64,000 nt of DNA, taken from positions 1 to 64,000 of the forward strand of contig JAWLGR010000018.1 in the NCBI GenBank assembly GCA_041684965.1, written 5' to 3'. The DNA is from Mariniphaga sp041684965. Its GTDB lineage: Bacteria; Bacteroidota; Bacteroidia; Bacteroidales; Prolixibacteraceae. The stretch's first letter is position 1. Every line of letters starts with the position of its first letter. Under the pieces are notes generated by a model that worked only from the letters and a program-made list of their open reading frames with translations, was not told where the DNA came from and did not search any database. Shown here piece by piece: positions 1 through 9,905 of the stretch. Position numbers and translations under genes: made by a program.

Positions 1-226
1 TGTGGCGGTAACACCCCGTTTTCAAACTGACCGAATTTTTTCAGGCACACGCACGTGAGTTTCGAACTCGCAGAGGAAATTGTTTTAAAACTTGTTTTTT
101 CCGGGCCAACACCCGGGCAGATAATGCTATGCCGAAAAACAAACAAACTTTCGCAAACTATTAGAATTCATGCAGCAATGGGTTCAACTAATTGTAGAGA
201 TTTATAGAGGAAATATAGTAATTTTT

Positions 227-274
227 CGGAAACGTTTCCGGATAAAGATAACGTTTTCGGAAACGTTTCCGAAA
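227..274. promoter_or_regulatory. Twin palindromic operator, LacI-type
   Basis: Two copies of the perfect 14-bp palindrome cggaaacgtttccg lie at 227-240 and 258-271. The second extends to a perfect 20-bp palindrome at 255-274. The copies are 31 bp apart centre to centre, about three helical turns, so two dimers would sit on the same DNA face. A CG-centred palindrome of this form is typical of LacI-family operators, which is family knowledge; the regulator is not in this window. Related sites occur at 40047, 48180 and 50821. Confidence 0.75.
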
Positions 275-291
275 TTTTCATTCTTAAAATA

Positions 292-322
292 TTGTTATTG
301 ATGTCATAGTTCAATTATTTTG
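292..322 (+). promoter_or_regulatory. Putative Bacteroidota promoter of the symporter gene
   Basis: A TTG at 292-294 is followed after 20 bp by TTATTTTG at 315-322, close to the Bacteroidota -33/-7 pattern TTG-N19-TAnnTTTG. The -33 TTG lies 18 bp after the end of the 20-bp palindrome, the same gap as at the GH78 and GH106-like genes. Predicted transcription start is near 329, giving a short leader to the ATG at 351. Confidence 0.45.
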
Positions 323-350
323 CCGATGAGTATTCGTAAAACTATTTTTA

Positions 351-2066
351 ATGGCTAATTTGGACATTTGGGTCATCGTTGCTTTTACCTCGGTTGTTTT
401 TATCTGCGGAATGTCATTTGCCCGGTCAGGAGGCAGCATGAAATCCTTTTTTGCAGCTGGCGGAGCCTTACCTTGGTGGATGAGTGGACTCTCCCTTTTT
501 ATGAGTTTCTTTTCAGCAGGCACATTTGTTGTTTGGGGATCCATAGCCTATAGCCATGGTTGGGTTGCAATAACCATTCAATGGACCATGAGTATTGCCG
601 GATTTATCATTGGTTTTTTTATTGCTCCCCGCTGGCGAAAAACCGGCGCCTTAACTGCGGCACAATACATTACAGAAAGACTTGGATATAAAACACAAAG
701 AATTTATACCTATCTTTTTCTTTTTATTTCAATATTTACTACAGCGTTTTTTCTTTACCCAGTTGCCAGAATAGTCCAGGTATCGACTGGAATACCCATT
801 AATATAAGTATTGTAGCCTTGGGAATGCTCATTTTAGTTTATACAGCAGTTGGTGGACTTTGGGCTGTTATTGTTACCGATGTGTTACAATTTGTAGTTC
901 TCACAGCAGCTGTACTGATTGTTGTTCCTCTCTCATTTAATCATATTGGCGGACTGGAGCAATTCGTTCAAAAAGCACCTGAGAATTTCTTTACATTGAC
1001 AAGCGGGGAATATACAATGGGATTTATTATAGCTTTTGGTTTTTATAACCTGTTTTTTATTGCTGGTAACTGGGCCTATGTGCAAAGGTACACAAGTGTT
1101 TCCGATGAAAAATCAGCAAAAAAAGTCGGGTGGCTCTTTGGTGTTCTTTATATGATTAGTCCTGTTATCTGGATGCTACCTCCTATGCTTTATAGGATTG
1201 TTAATCCGGAACTGTCAGGCTTGGCCGATGAGGGCGCCTATCTCCTTATGTGCAAAAATGTGCTTCCAGTTGGAATGTTGGGTTTAATGTTGGGAGGAAT
1301 CATATTTGCCGCCTCCAGTTCAGTGAATACCACTTTAAATATCTCTGCCGGTGTTATTACAAATGATATTTTCAGACATTTTAAACCTGATGCATCCAAT
1401 CGAAAACTTGTACATGTAGGAAGGTTCTCAACAATTGCGTTGGGATTGATTACAATCTTAATTGCGTTAATAGTTCCTGCAATGGGAGGAATTGTTGAGG
1501 CGGTTATAAGTCTTGGTGCAATTACCGGAGGACCTTTGTTTTTGCCTCCGATATGGACACTATTTTCAAAAGTACAAACCGGTCGAACCGTATTGACAGC
1601 AACCTTAGCCTCATTAGCAATCAATATAGCATTTAAATTTATTGCCCCCATTCTGTTTGATTTCTCTTTAACTAGGGCCTCTGAAATGATGTTGGGAGTG
1701 GCATTGCCGATTCTCATCCTGCTGTATTTTGAATTGAAGCTGAAATTTAGACCAAAATTGAATGTGCAATATGAGCTCTATAAAAGAAATTTATCACGGT
1801 TAGATCAGAAATCAGAGAGCGAACAACAGGATGATGTTAAAGCGAATCTCCGCGGGAGCAGGATACTTGGACTCGGAATATTTTCTACTGGACTGTTGAT
1901 GTTAGGATTGGGGGTTATTTCTACCAGTAGCAAAGGAATGCTATTCGGAATCGCAGCTATAGTTACTGTTATAGGAGGCATGATTGCTTTAAGAGGAATT
2001 ATTAATTGGAATAGAATAAAACAGAATGTTAATAAAAAACTTTCAGAAAACAGGGCGGGTAAATAA
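351..2066 (+). CDS. Sodium:solute symporter (SSS family)
   Basis: A 571-residue polytopic inner-membrane protein of the sodium/solute symporter family, probably importing a monosaccharide or sugar acid released by the locus. The chain begins directly with a hydrophobic segment (LDIWVIVAFTSVVFICGMSF) and shows roughly 13-14 hydrophobic stretches; a charged linker sits near residues 470-500, followed by two further membrane segments. The glycine-rich early helices (GGALPWWMSGLSLFMSFFSA) and the VTDVLQFVVL segment near residue 180 are family hallmarks. The substrate cannot be read from sequence. Its 3' end overlaps the following oxidoreductase by 41 nt, so the two are probably translated as a unit. 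It lies directly behind the twin operator and is probably the first gene of that transcript. Confidence 0.88.
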   Translation: MANLDIWVIVAFTSVVFICGMSFARSGGSMKSFFAAGGALPWWMSGLSLFMSFFSAGTFVVWGSIAYSHGWVAITIQWTMSIAGFIIGFFIAPRWRKTGALTAAQYITERLGYKTQRIYTYLFLFISIFTTAFFLYPVARIVQVSTGIPINISIVALGMLILVYTAVGGLWAVIVTDVLQFVVLTAAVLIVVPLSFNHIGGLEQFVQKAPENFFTLTSGEYTMGFIIAFGFYNLFFIAGNWAYVQRYTSVSDEKSAKKVGWLFGVLYMISPVIWMLPPMLYRIVNPELSGLADEGAYLLMCKNVLPVGMLGLMLGGIIFAASSSVNTTLNISAGVITNDIFRHFKPDASNRKLVHVGRFSTIALGLITILIALIVPAMGGIVEAVISLGAITGGPLFLPPIWTLFSKVQTGRTVLTATLASLAINIAFKFIAPILFDFSLTRASEMMLGVALPILILLYFELKLKFRPKLNVQYELYKRNLSRLDQKSESEQQDDVKANLRGSRILGLGIFSTGLLMLGLGVISTSSKGMLFGIAAIVTVIGGMIALRGIINWNRIKQNVNKKLSENRAGK

Positions 2067-4305
2067 AACTGTTGAATTTACTTTTGATTTGGTTGTAGCA
2101 GGCGGGGGCATGGCAGGTTCGTGTGCTGCCATCACAGCAGCAAGGGAAGGATTAAAAGTTGCCCTTGTGCAGGACCGACCGGTATTGGGAGGCAATGCAT
2201 CTAGTGAAGTAAGGTTGTGGATATTGGGTGCAACATCACATATGGGCAACAACAACAGGTGGGCAAGGGAAGGAGGTGTAATCGATGAGATCCTTATTGA
2301 AAACCTTTACCGGAACGGGGATGGTAATGCATTGATATTCGATACCATCGTTTTGGAAAAGGTGATTGAAGAGCCGAACATCACTTTGCTGCTGAATACA
2401 GCGGTATATGAGGTAATCAAGAAAGACGACAAGACCATCGAATCTATCAGGGCTTTTTGTAGCCAGAATTCAACTTCTTATATATTGAATTCAACTTTGT
2501 TCTGCGATTCTACCGGGGACGGTATTGTTAGCTTCCTGGCTGGAGCTTCCTTCAGGATGGGGGCAGAAACCAAGGAAGAATTCGGGGAGTTATTTGCGCC
2601 CGACCAGGCTTTTGGAGAATTGCTGGGGCACTCTATCTATTTTTACAGTAAAAAGACGGATCATCCGGTTAAGTATATCCCTCCATCTTATGCATTAAAA
2701 GATATTAAAGAACTTTCAAGGTATAAAATCATAAGTAAGGATGACCAGGGTTGCCGCTTTTGGTGGCTCGAATTTGGAGGCCGGTTAGATACCGTACACG
2801 ACACTGAAAAGATTAAATGGGAGCTATGGAAGGTTGTATATGGAATATGGAACCATATAAAGAATTCGGGGGAGTACGAAGATGTTGATAACCTCACGTT
2901 AGAATGGGTAGGTACAATTCCTGGTAAGCGGGAGAGCAGAAGATTTGAGGGATTGTATATGATGAAGCAGCAGGATGTCGTTGAGCAAACAGTATTCGAT
3001 GATGCTATTGCCTTTGGGGGATGGGCACTGGATCTTCATCCGGCTGATGGGGTTTATAGCGCTCTTCCAGGTTGCACGCAATATCATTCAAAAGGAATAT
3101 ATGCCCTTCCATTAAGAAGTTACATCAGCAAGGATATCAGAAATTTATTTTTTGCCGGAAGGATCATCAGTGCTTCTCACGTTGCATTCGGGTCCACGCG
3201 GGTAATGGCAACATGTGCCTTTGGAGCTCAGGCAGTTGCTATGGCTGCCAGTCATTGTATTGAAAAGAAGATTAATCCTTCGGAGCTGCTTCTGAATGGC
3301 CATCTTGAAGCACTTCAGGAAAGGCTGAACTATTCGGGACAGAGTATTCCGGGTATTCCACTGAACCAGGGAAACAACTTATTGTCAACTGCGAAAATTG
3401 AAGCTACAAGTGTATATACACTTGACAAACTTTCAGGAAGTGATTCCTGGTTTCATCTGAAAACTGGTGTAGCACAATTACTACCCCTTCAGAAAGATAC
3501 CCAATACACATTTTCATTCAATGTACTTGCCACCTGTGATACAACTATGCAAGTTGAATTGAGAACTTCGGAGCAATTAGGAAACTATACACCAGACAAG
3601 GTGAACGAGGTTCAAAAAATACCATTAACAGAAGGAGATCACAAGGTTGAGGTTGCATTTCAGAGCCGCTTAACAGAAGATCAATATACGTTTGTTACCA
3701 TTATCCAGAACAGTGATTTGAAAGTTTTATGTTCTGAAGAAAGACTTACAGGTGTTGTTACTGTTTTTAACGGGAAAAACAAAGCCGTTAATAATAATGG
3801 AAAGCAAAATCCACCGGAAGGAATTGGCATTGATTCATTTGAATTCTGGATACCAGAAAGAAGGCCTAAAGGTCAAAACCTTGCATTTTCGGTTACCCCT
3901 CCATTGAACTTATATGCAGCAGAAAACCTATTGAATGGATATACAAGGCCCTTCCTTAAAACAAATGCCTGGGCAGCCGCGCTCTATGACACTAAGCCTG
4001 CAATCAGTTTTAAATGGCAGGAGAAACAAACTATTAATGCGATTAAAATATTTTTTGATACCGATTTTGATCATGCTCTTGAATCAGTACTTATGAGGCA
4101 CCACGATCAAGTGATTCCCTTTGTTGTAAGAGATTATGATATTATAGATAACACCGGAGAGATTGTCTTCAGTAAGCGGGGGAATTATCAGACAATCAAT
4201 CAAATCAGCTTTGATGACCCAATAGTTACTGAATCTCTTACAATCAAATTTCAAACCCAGAAAGCAAATGTTCCGATTTCATTATTTCAGATAATAATCA
4301 AATAA
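2026..4305 (+). CDS. FAD-dependent oxidoreductase with C-terminal beta-sandwich
   Basis: A 759-residue protein of the FAD_oxidored family, often labelled 'xanthan lyase' in Bacteroidota databases without support. The dinucleotide-binding motif LVVAGGGMAGSCAAITAA starts near residue 22, the LGGNASSEVR segment follows, and a second FAD-contact segment (NLFFAGRIISASHVAFGSTR) lies near residues 375-395. Residues ~460-759 form a non-catalytic region predicted to be beta-rich and possibly carbohydrate-binding. There is no signal peptide, so it is probably cytoplasmic. The start at 2026 overlaps the symporter by 41 nt; no later in-frame ATG precedes the GxGxxG motif, which supports it. Oxidation of the sugar imported by the symporter is a plausible but unproven role. 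A second, shorter family member lies at 46810. Confidence 0.82.
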   Translation: MLIKNFQKTGRVNKTVEFTFDLVVAGGGMAGSCAAITAAREGLKVALVQDRPVLGGNASSEVRLWILGATSHMGNNNRWAREGGVIDEILIENLYRNGDGNALIFDTIVLEKVIEEPNITLLLNTAVYEVIKKDDKTIESIRAFCSQNSTSYILNSTLFCDSTGDGIVSFLAGASFRMGAETKEEFGELFAPDQAFGELLGHSIYFYSKKTDHPVKYIPPSYALKDIKELSRYKIISKDDQGCRFWWLEFGGRLDTVHDTEKIKWELWKVVYGIWNHIKNSGEYEDVDNLTLEWVGTIPGKRESRRFEGLYMMKQQDVVEQTVFDDAIAFGGWALDLHPADGVYSALPGCTQYHSKGIYALPLRSYISKDIRNLFFAGRIISASHVAFGSTRVMATCAFGAQAVAMAASHCIEKKINPSELLLNGHLEALQERLNYSGQSIPGIPLNQGNNLLSTAKIEATSVYTLDKLSGSDSWFHLKTGVAQLLPLQKDTQYTFSFNVLATCDTTMQVELRTSEQLGNYTPDKVNEVQKIPLTEGDHKVEVAFQSRLTEDQYTFVTIIQNSDLKVLCSEERLTGVVTVFNGKNKAVNNNGKQNPPEGIGIDSFEFWIPERRPKGQNLAFSVTPPLNLYAAENLLNGYTRPFLKTNAWAAALYDTKPAISFKWQEKQTINAIKIFFDTDFDHALESVLMRHHDQVIPFVVRDYDIIDNTGEIVFSKRGNYQTINQISFDDPIVTESLTIKFQTQKANVPISLFQIIIK

Positions 4306-4590
4306 GAAATCATGAAAGCTAAAACATATATTGATTTGGTATTTAATCTGGATATTACTATAAAACAGTAGAATATGAGAAAAATTGACTATGGTGGCTC
4401 TGATGATTTATCTTAGTAATTAGGGTAAATTTATTAAATGTTGTATGAAGGTAAAAAGTCGATCAATGAAACGAGTCATGACAAAATTATTAATAATCAA
4501 GCCTGTGATAATTTCACTTTGGCATACCTTAATTCTGATAATCAGTTATGATGAGTTACATCTGACCATTGAAAATAAAATTATAAACAG

Positions 4591-7500
4591 ATGAAAAAAA
4601 ATTTCTTACTATTACTTGCGACCATGTTGGTATTCAGCTCTTTATGGGCACAGACGCTAAGGGTTACCGGAAAGGTTACAGATGCTCTGAGTAATGAAAC
4701 TCTGATTGGCGCAACAATTGTTGTTGAAGGAACTACCGGAGGTGTTATAACAGATGTTAACGGGAATTTTACTATAGATGTCAGCGTGGGCGAGCGTCTA
4801 ATTATATCCTATATTGGATACCGTTCTGAGCAGGTTGTTATCTCTGATAAAACAGAGCTCTTTATTGCACTTCATCCAACAACGGAGAGTTTGGAGGAAG
4901 TTGTGGTGGTTGGTTATGGCACGCAGAAAAAGGAGAGTGTCGTAGGTGCAATTACCTCGGTGGGAGAAGTTGAATTGGCAAACACAGGTGTAAGCAACAT
5001 TACACAGTCATTATCTGGTAAGCTATCTGGTGTGATTACCTATCTGAATAGTGGTCGCCCCGGAGAGGATGAGGCTTCAATACTTATTCGGGGACGGTCG
5101 TCCTGGGTCAACTCATCTCCTTTGGTTATGGTTGACGGTATAGAACGAAATTTTGCGGACATTGATCCTAATGAGGTAGAATCTATTTCAGTATTGAAGG
5201 ATGCTTCAGCTACAGCTGTTTATGGTACCAGGGGTGCCAATGGTGTTATATTGGTAACCACTAAGCGAGGAAGAGAGAGCAAGCCAAAAATCAATGTTAC
5301 GTTCATGCAGGGTGTGAAAGAGGCAACTTCACTCCCGGGGTACGTTGATGCATACACCACCATGCAACTTGCTAATGTGGCCATGAAAAACGATGGAAAT
5401 TTTGGAGGATTGTATTCGCAGGAACTTATGGAAAAATACAGGTCCGGCAATCAGCCCTATATCTACCCTGATGTTGATTGGATCGATGAGATGTTTAGGC
5501 TGGGCACCACTACAACGGCGAATATCAATTTAAGGGGAGGTACAAAATTTGTAAAATATTTTACTTCCCTTGGTTATAATTATGAGGGGGATATTATGAA
5601 TTCCAATATAATGGGTAAACTGGATCCAAGGTTCTATTCCAAACGCTATAACCTGCGCTCAAATTTTGACTTTGACCTGACTCCAACATCCCGTATCAGG
5701 GTGAACATCGGAGCCAGTCATAAAATTGTGAATGGCAATTCCGGATATTATGGCGATTTTTTCTCGAATATATATCAACTCAGTGTAAATTATTCTCCGT
5801 TGTTTTATGGTCCGGATGCCCTTGAATTATATCCGGATGCAGATGATCCAAATGCAGAGGGAATGCGCTTTGCACTTGGAGAGGGGAGCGGCGCCAATCC
5901 ATATACAGTATTACATGCAGGTAAAATTCTATATGACAATGATATTCATCACATGGATAACTACAGAACATATATCACTGACCTGAATTCCGATATTGGA
6001 TTTGACCAGGATCTGAGTTTTATCACAGAAGGATTGAAGATTTCCGCTTTGGTGTCATTGAATACGACAGTTGGCTATAATAGGGTCGAAAAGCAGCAAT
6101 CAACCTCATACCTGCTGAACGAGAATGGAACTTGGCGCAGGGCACCGAATTACGATGTTGATCTTGAACCTCTCTATTTCGTTAGTCATAGATTCGATCA
6201 AAATGTTCGCAAGTTATACTATGAAGCGAAGGTCAACTATGAACGAATTTTTAATAACCATTACGTGACGGCAATGGGAATTTTTAATCGTTCTATACGG
6301 GATATTAATGATCAGCCATCATTCAAACAGGAGGCCTGGTCGGCACGGGTAACATATGCATATGCTTTAAAGTACCTATTTGAGGTGAATTTAGGTTATT
6401 CAGGCTCCGAGCAATTTGCTCCGGTAAATCGTTTCGGATTCTTTCCTGCCTATGCAGTAGGCTGGAACATTTCGGAAGAGAAATTCATAAAAGACAATAT
6501 TGATTTTCTGAGTAGATTGAAGATAAAGTATTCTTACGGAAAAACGGGAAGCGACAGGACACCGGGAAATGTTCGCTGGCTGTATGAAGATGAGGGATTT
6601 ACACCTACTTCAATAGGACAAACAGTGGCTGTTTTTGGTATCGTCTCGGGTGCGAGGACCGGATCAACCTATGAGCAGGGTAGGGTGGCCAATATTTATG
6701 CGCAATGGGAAGAATCAGAGAAGCAAAATCTTGGTTTTGAATCCGGTTTTTTTAATAATAAATTAACATTTTCAGTAGATTTTTTTAAGGAAGACCGCGA
6801 TAAGATTCTTATGTCACCTGGCAATGTACCCTATTATGCTCAGGTGGTATTTAAGGAACTGAACCTTGGAAGAACAAAGAATCATGGTTATGAACTGGAA
6901 CTTGGATATAATAGCAAAAAGACTTCAGGGGTAAATTATTACGTGAGGTCTAATTTCAGTTTTAATGAAAACCGTGTAGTATTCAGGGACGATCCTGTAG
7001 ATTTGCCAGATTATCAGAAGGAGGCCGGTTTCCCGATCGAAACCCAGCGACAGTACTTGCAGGACGGATTATACCAGTCCGTCGACGATGTAGTAAATTA
7101 CCTGTACAAAGATCCCTCAGTGATCCAGGGCGATGTTCGTTTCGTAGATTATAATGCAGACGGAGTAATTGATGATAATGACAGGGTAGCCTACAAGGGA
7201 ACCAGTTATCCGTTATATAGCTACGGCGTTAGCTTGGGAGGAGATTTTAAAGGATTTAATATCCATGCTGTGATCCAGGGAATGGAGGGTAAGAATTCTT
7301 ACTTCTTTGGAACTCCTTCGGATCCTTTTTACAACTCATTTGACAGAATTTATTCTTACCAGTTGGACAATTATTGGACTGTGAAAAATCCAGAAGCTCT
7401 TTATCCGGCATTGCATTATAATGCGTCACTTAAGGCAAAAAATAACAATTATTCCAATACACAACGATATGTCAATACCAGCTTTGTAAGATTGAAGGAA

Positions 7501-7707
7501 TTGCAATTATCATACTCTTTTAAACCTGATTGGGTAAAGTTTCCAGTTGACTATTTTATGTTTTATATCAGTGGAAATAACCTTCTGACTTTTTCAGAAA
7601 ACGGCGAGATGGGCGATCCTGAGAAGACATCTTTTTCTCCAGGCTCACGAAGCACTGCGTATCCTCTGCTCAGACGGTATAATATAGGCCTGAAGGCGAA
7701 TTTTTAA
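4591..7707 (+). CDS. SusC/RagA-type TonB-dependent outer-membrane receptor
   Basis: A 1038-residue outer-membrane oligosaccharide importer. Signal peptide at 1-21 (ending SSLWAQ), CarboxypepD_reg-like domain at about 22-105, TonB-box region EEVVVVGYGTQKKESVVGAI near residue 103, plug domain with the RGxxS and VMVDGIERNFADIDPNEVES motifs at ~120-225, then a beta-barrel ending in an aromatic residue (LKANF). Length is normal for SusC. It is followed 54 nt later by its SusD partner. The 285-bp gap upstream (4306-4590) holds no recognisable gene; I found no convincing promoter match or operator palindrome there, so how this gene is transcribed is unclear. Confidence 0.95.
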   Translation: MKKNFLLLLATMLVFSSLWAQTLRVTGKVTDALSNETLIGATIVVEGTTGGVITDVNGNFTIDVSVGERLIISYIGYRSEQVVISDKTELFIALHPTTESLEEVVVVGYGTQKKESVVGAITSVGEVELANTGVSNITQSLSGKLSGVITYLNSGRPGEDEASILIRGRSSWVNSSPLVMVDGIERNFADIDPNEVESISVLKDASATAVYGTRGANGVILVTTKRGRESKPKINVTFMQGVKEATSLPGYVDAYTTMQLANVAMKNDGNFGGLYSQELMEKYRSGNQPYIYPDVDWIDEMFRLGTTTTANINLRGGTKFVKYFTSLGYNYEGDIMNSNIMGKLDPRFYSKRYNLRSNFDFDLTPTSRIRVNIGASHKIVNGNSGYYGDFFSNIYQLSVNYSPLFYGPDALELYPDADDPNAEGMRFALGEGSGANPYTVLHAGKILYDNDIHHMDNYRTYITDLNSDIGFDQDLSFITEGLKISALVSLNTTVGYNRVEKQQSTSYLLNENGTWRRAPNYDVDLEPLYFVSHRFDQNVRKLYYEAKVNYERIFNNHYVTAMGIFNRSIRDINDQPSFKQEAWSARVTYAYALKYLFEVNLGYSGSEQFAPVNRFGFFPAYAVGWNISEEKFIKDNIDFLSRLKIKYSYGKTGSDRTPGNVRWLYEDEGFTPTSIGQTVAVFGIVSGARTGSTYEQGRVANIYAQWEESEKQNLGFESGFFNNKLTFSVDFFKEDRDKILMSPGNVPYYAQVVFKELNLGRTKNHGYELELGYNSKKTSGVNYYVRSNFSFNENRVVFRDDPVDLPDYQKEAGFPIETQRQYLQDGLYQSVDDVVNYLYKDPSVIQGDVRFVDYNADGVIDDNDRVAYKGTSYPLYSYGVSLGGDFKGFNIHAVIQGMEGKNSYFFGTPSDPFYNSFDRIYSYQLDNYWTVKNPEALYPALHYNASLKAKNNNYSNTQRYVNTSFVRLKELQLSYSFKPDWVKFPVDYFMFYISGNNLLTFSENGEMGDPEKTSFSPGSRSTAYPLLRRYNIGLKANF

Positions 7708-7761
7708 TGAGGCGTTTTAATGATTATGAAAATTAATGATACTTACAATAAATGATATATT

Positions 7762-9861
7762 ATGAAACTAAAAGAAATTAAGTTCATTTTCGTCTCCCTT
7801 TTGATTATCACATCCTCGTGTGAAGATTTTTTGGATGTTGATCCGGGTGCGGTTGGCTTTGATGAAACAAAAATATTTTCTGAGTATGTAGAATACGAAA
7901 AGTTTTTGAATCGGATGTATCAAGATCTGGGAATTGCAATGGATGGAAGAATGAGAGCAGACAACAGGGATGGTATAGGGCCTTCTATCTCAGCCTATCC
8001 AAATACATTAAGCGACCAGTTTCGGTCGGCAGATAAAAGTGCAGACGAGAATTTACTCATGGATATTGGCTGGGTTGAACGCCATGTCAATGGTAATGGG
8101 AGTTCAACAGGCAGCAATATAGCATTGTGGGGTTTAAGCTGGCGGGCGATAAAACAGGCCAACCTTGCCATTGCCAATCATCAACTTCTTGATGACGCAA
8201 CACAAGAGCAGAAGGACGGTCTGCTTGGACAAGCTTATATGGGGAGGGCACTGGCCTTTCAGTTTCTGCTGGAACTTTATGGAGGAATGCCCTATATTAA
8301 TACACCTGTTTCTGCGGATTCTATGAACCTTGCTCGGGATTCATACTACAGAACCTGCCTTAATATTGCTGCTGATTGCGATACTGCCGCCATGTTCCTT
8401 CCGGAAAGATGGGATGATGGCTTGCCCAGCCTGGGAGATGGTGGCTATGATGCATCCGCCCCGTATGCCCACTCTTCGGATACACGCAGGTTTACATCTG
8501 TATTGGCTTTGGGAATAAAGTCAAGGGCATTGTTGTTTGCTGCCAGCCCTTTTGCACAGGACAGTAAAACGGCTGAGGATATGGGAAAAAGTGTACAGCA
8601 GGATTGGGAGGATGCAGCTGTTGCAGCAAATGAAGCGATTGTTTTGGCTGAAGATAATGGCTATTTATTACTTCCTTTCGAGCGTATACTTGAGAATTTT
8701 TCATTTGCCCAGGTCAATGCTGAGATGCTCTACGCAATACCTGATGGAATGTGGGGCCATCAACATGCTGTGAGCGGTGTATTCGGCAGATTCTCCACAC
8801 CGTTTTCATTAACACAGCGAACAAGTGAGTTGCAGGCAGGAGTATTGGCAACACATGATATTGCCGAACGTTTTGAGGCAGTGAAGTATAATGGCAATAG
8901 CATAGAGTCAGCCATGCCCATTGTAACTTATGATGCAGCTGGCAACAGAAGATATCACGGATCCGATACGAATATATCGGATCATTATAATGAACAGAAC
9001 CCTTACAACGATCCATTAGATATGAGCTCTGACCTTGCTCCACCCAATCTTGCGAAACCTGACCCGGTTTATCCGGGACATGAGGACTATGGAAGAGACC
9101 CACGTTTTTATAAATTCATGATCTATCATGGTCGTGCCATCGACCGCTGGGGCAAACCCGATGAAACATGGGACCAGACATTGAATAATTATGGGGGTGG
9201 TGATTTGTGGAAGAACTATACAGGGGATCGCAGACTCGCACGCCGGTTCGATCTCTCGATCGGTTCTTATGACCGAAAGCAAATTCAAAGTCCGACCTAT
9301 GACAATACAACAGGTTACTTTACAGGTAAGTTTTGGAGCTTGGGTGTAAATAATAATTTGGGAAGTTATACAAGAACGAACCATCTTTTTCCAGTGATCC
9401 GGACTGCTGAATTATACCTGAATTATGCAGAAGCTGCAAACCAGGCATATGGAGGTCCGGGAAGCCAATCCCCCGGGGCGAGATATACAGCTGCAGAGGC
9501 ATTGAATGTTGTTCGCAACAGGTCACTGATGCCTGACGTCGATATTAACAGGTTCAGCAGTAAAGATGCATTTCATGACAGAATCTTCAATGAAAGACAA
9601 GTTGAGTTGTGTTTTGAAGCAAATCACCCATTCGTTGATCCAAGAAGATGGAAATTAATTGAAACGACGGATTACCGTGAAATAATGAAAATGAATATTG
9701 TGTTGGATGCCACTGGTGATATAACAAATTATCCGACTGGGTATATCTTTACACCAGATGTTTTAGAGGTCAAAAACTATGACCTAAAATTCTATCTGCT
9801 ACCTGTAAGTAAGCACGATGTGGACAGGATGAGTTTGTTTAATCAGAACCCTGGATATTAA
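7762..9861 (+). CDS. SusD/RagB-family surface glycan-binding lipoprotein
   Basis: A 699-residue lipoprotein that would cap the preceding SusC barrel and bind glycan. Lipobox IITSSC puts the lipidated cysteine at residue 20; the mature start CEDFLDVDPG is the usual SusD opening. The N-terminal SusD-like helical region (residues ~25-250) contains the tetratricopeptide-like stretch GLLGQAYMGRALAFQFLLEL. The C-terminal RagB/SusD part holds LNYAEAANQAYG, LNVVRNRSLMP and FNERQVELCFEANHPFVDPR, all conserved family segments. At ~700 residues it is longer than typical SusD (500-600), with extra sequence in the middle. The following SusC starts 44 nt later. Confidence 0.94.
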   Translation: MKLKEIKFIFVSLLIITSSCEDFLDVDPGAVGFDETKIFSEYVEYEKFLNRMYQDLGIAMDGRMRADNRDGIGPSISAYPNTLSDQFRSADKSADENLLMDIGWVERHVNGNGSSTGSNIALWGLSWRAIKQANLAIANHQLLDDATQEQKDGLLGQAYMGRALAFQFLLELYGGMPYINTPVSADSMNLARDSYYRTCLNIAADCDTAAMFLPERWDDGLPSLGDGGYDASAPYAHSSDTRRFTSVLALGIKSRALLFAASPFAQDSKTAEDMGKSVQQDWEDAAVAANEAIVLAEDNGYLLLPFERILENFSFAQVNAEMLYAIPDGMWGHQHAVSGVFGRFSTPFSLTQRTSELQAGVLATHDIAERFEAVKYNGNSIESAMPIVTYDAAGNRRYHGSDTNISDHYNEQNPYNDPLDMSSDLAPPNLAKPDPVYPGHEDYGRDPRFYKFMIYHGRAIDRWGKPDETWDQTLNNYGGGDLWKNYTGDRRLARRFDLSIGSYDRKQIQSPTYDNTTGYFTGKFWSLGVNNNLGSYTRTNHLFPVIRTAELYLNYAEAANQAYGGPGSQSPGARYTAAEALNVVRNRSLMPDVDINRFSSKDAFHDRIFNERQVELCFEANHPFVDPRRWKLIETTDYREIMKMNIVLDATGDITNYPTGYIFTPDVLEVKNYDLKFYLLPVSKHDVDRMSLFNQNPGY

Positions 9862-9905
9862 TACGATCATGATAAAGAAGAATAAATCCAAATAAGCGAA
9901 AGTCT

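Noticed and set aside
61..110. tRNA-like T-arm (gagttcgaaactc, minus strand)
   Set aside because: No acceptor, D or anticodon stem can be folded around it.
1238..1717. 159-codon open frame on the minus strand
   Set aside because: It lies wholly inside the symporter gene, is proline- and isoleucine-rich by shadowing, and matches no family I know.
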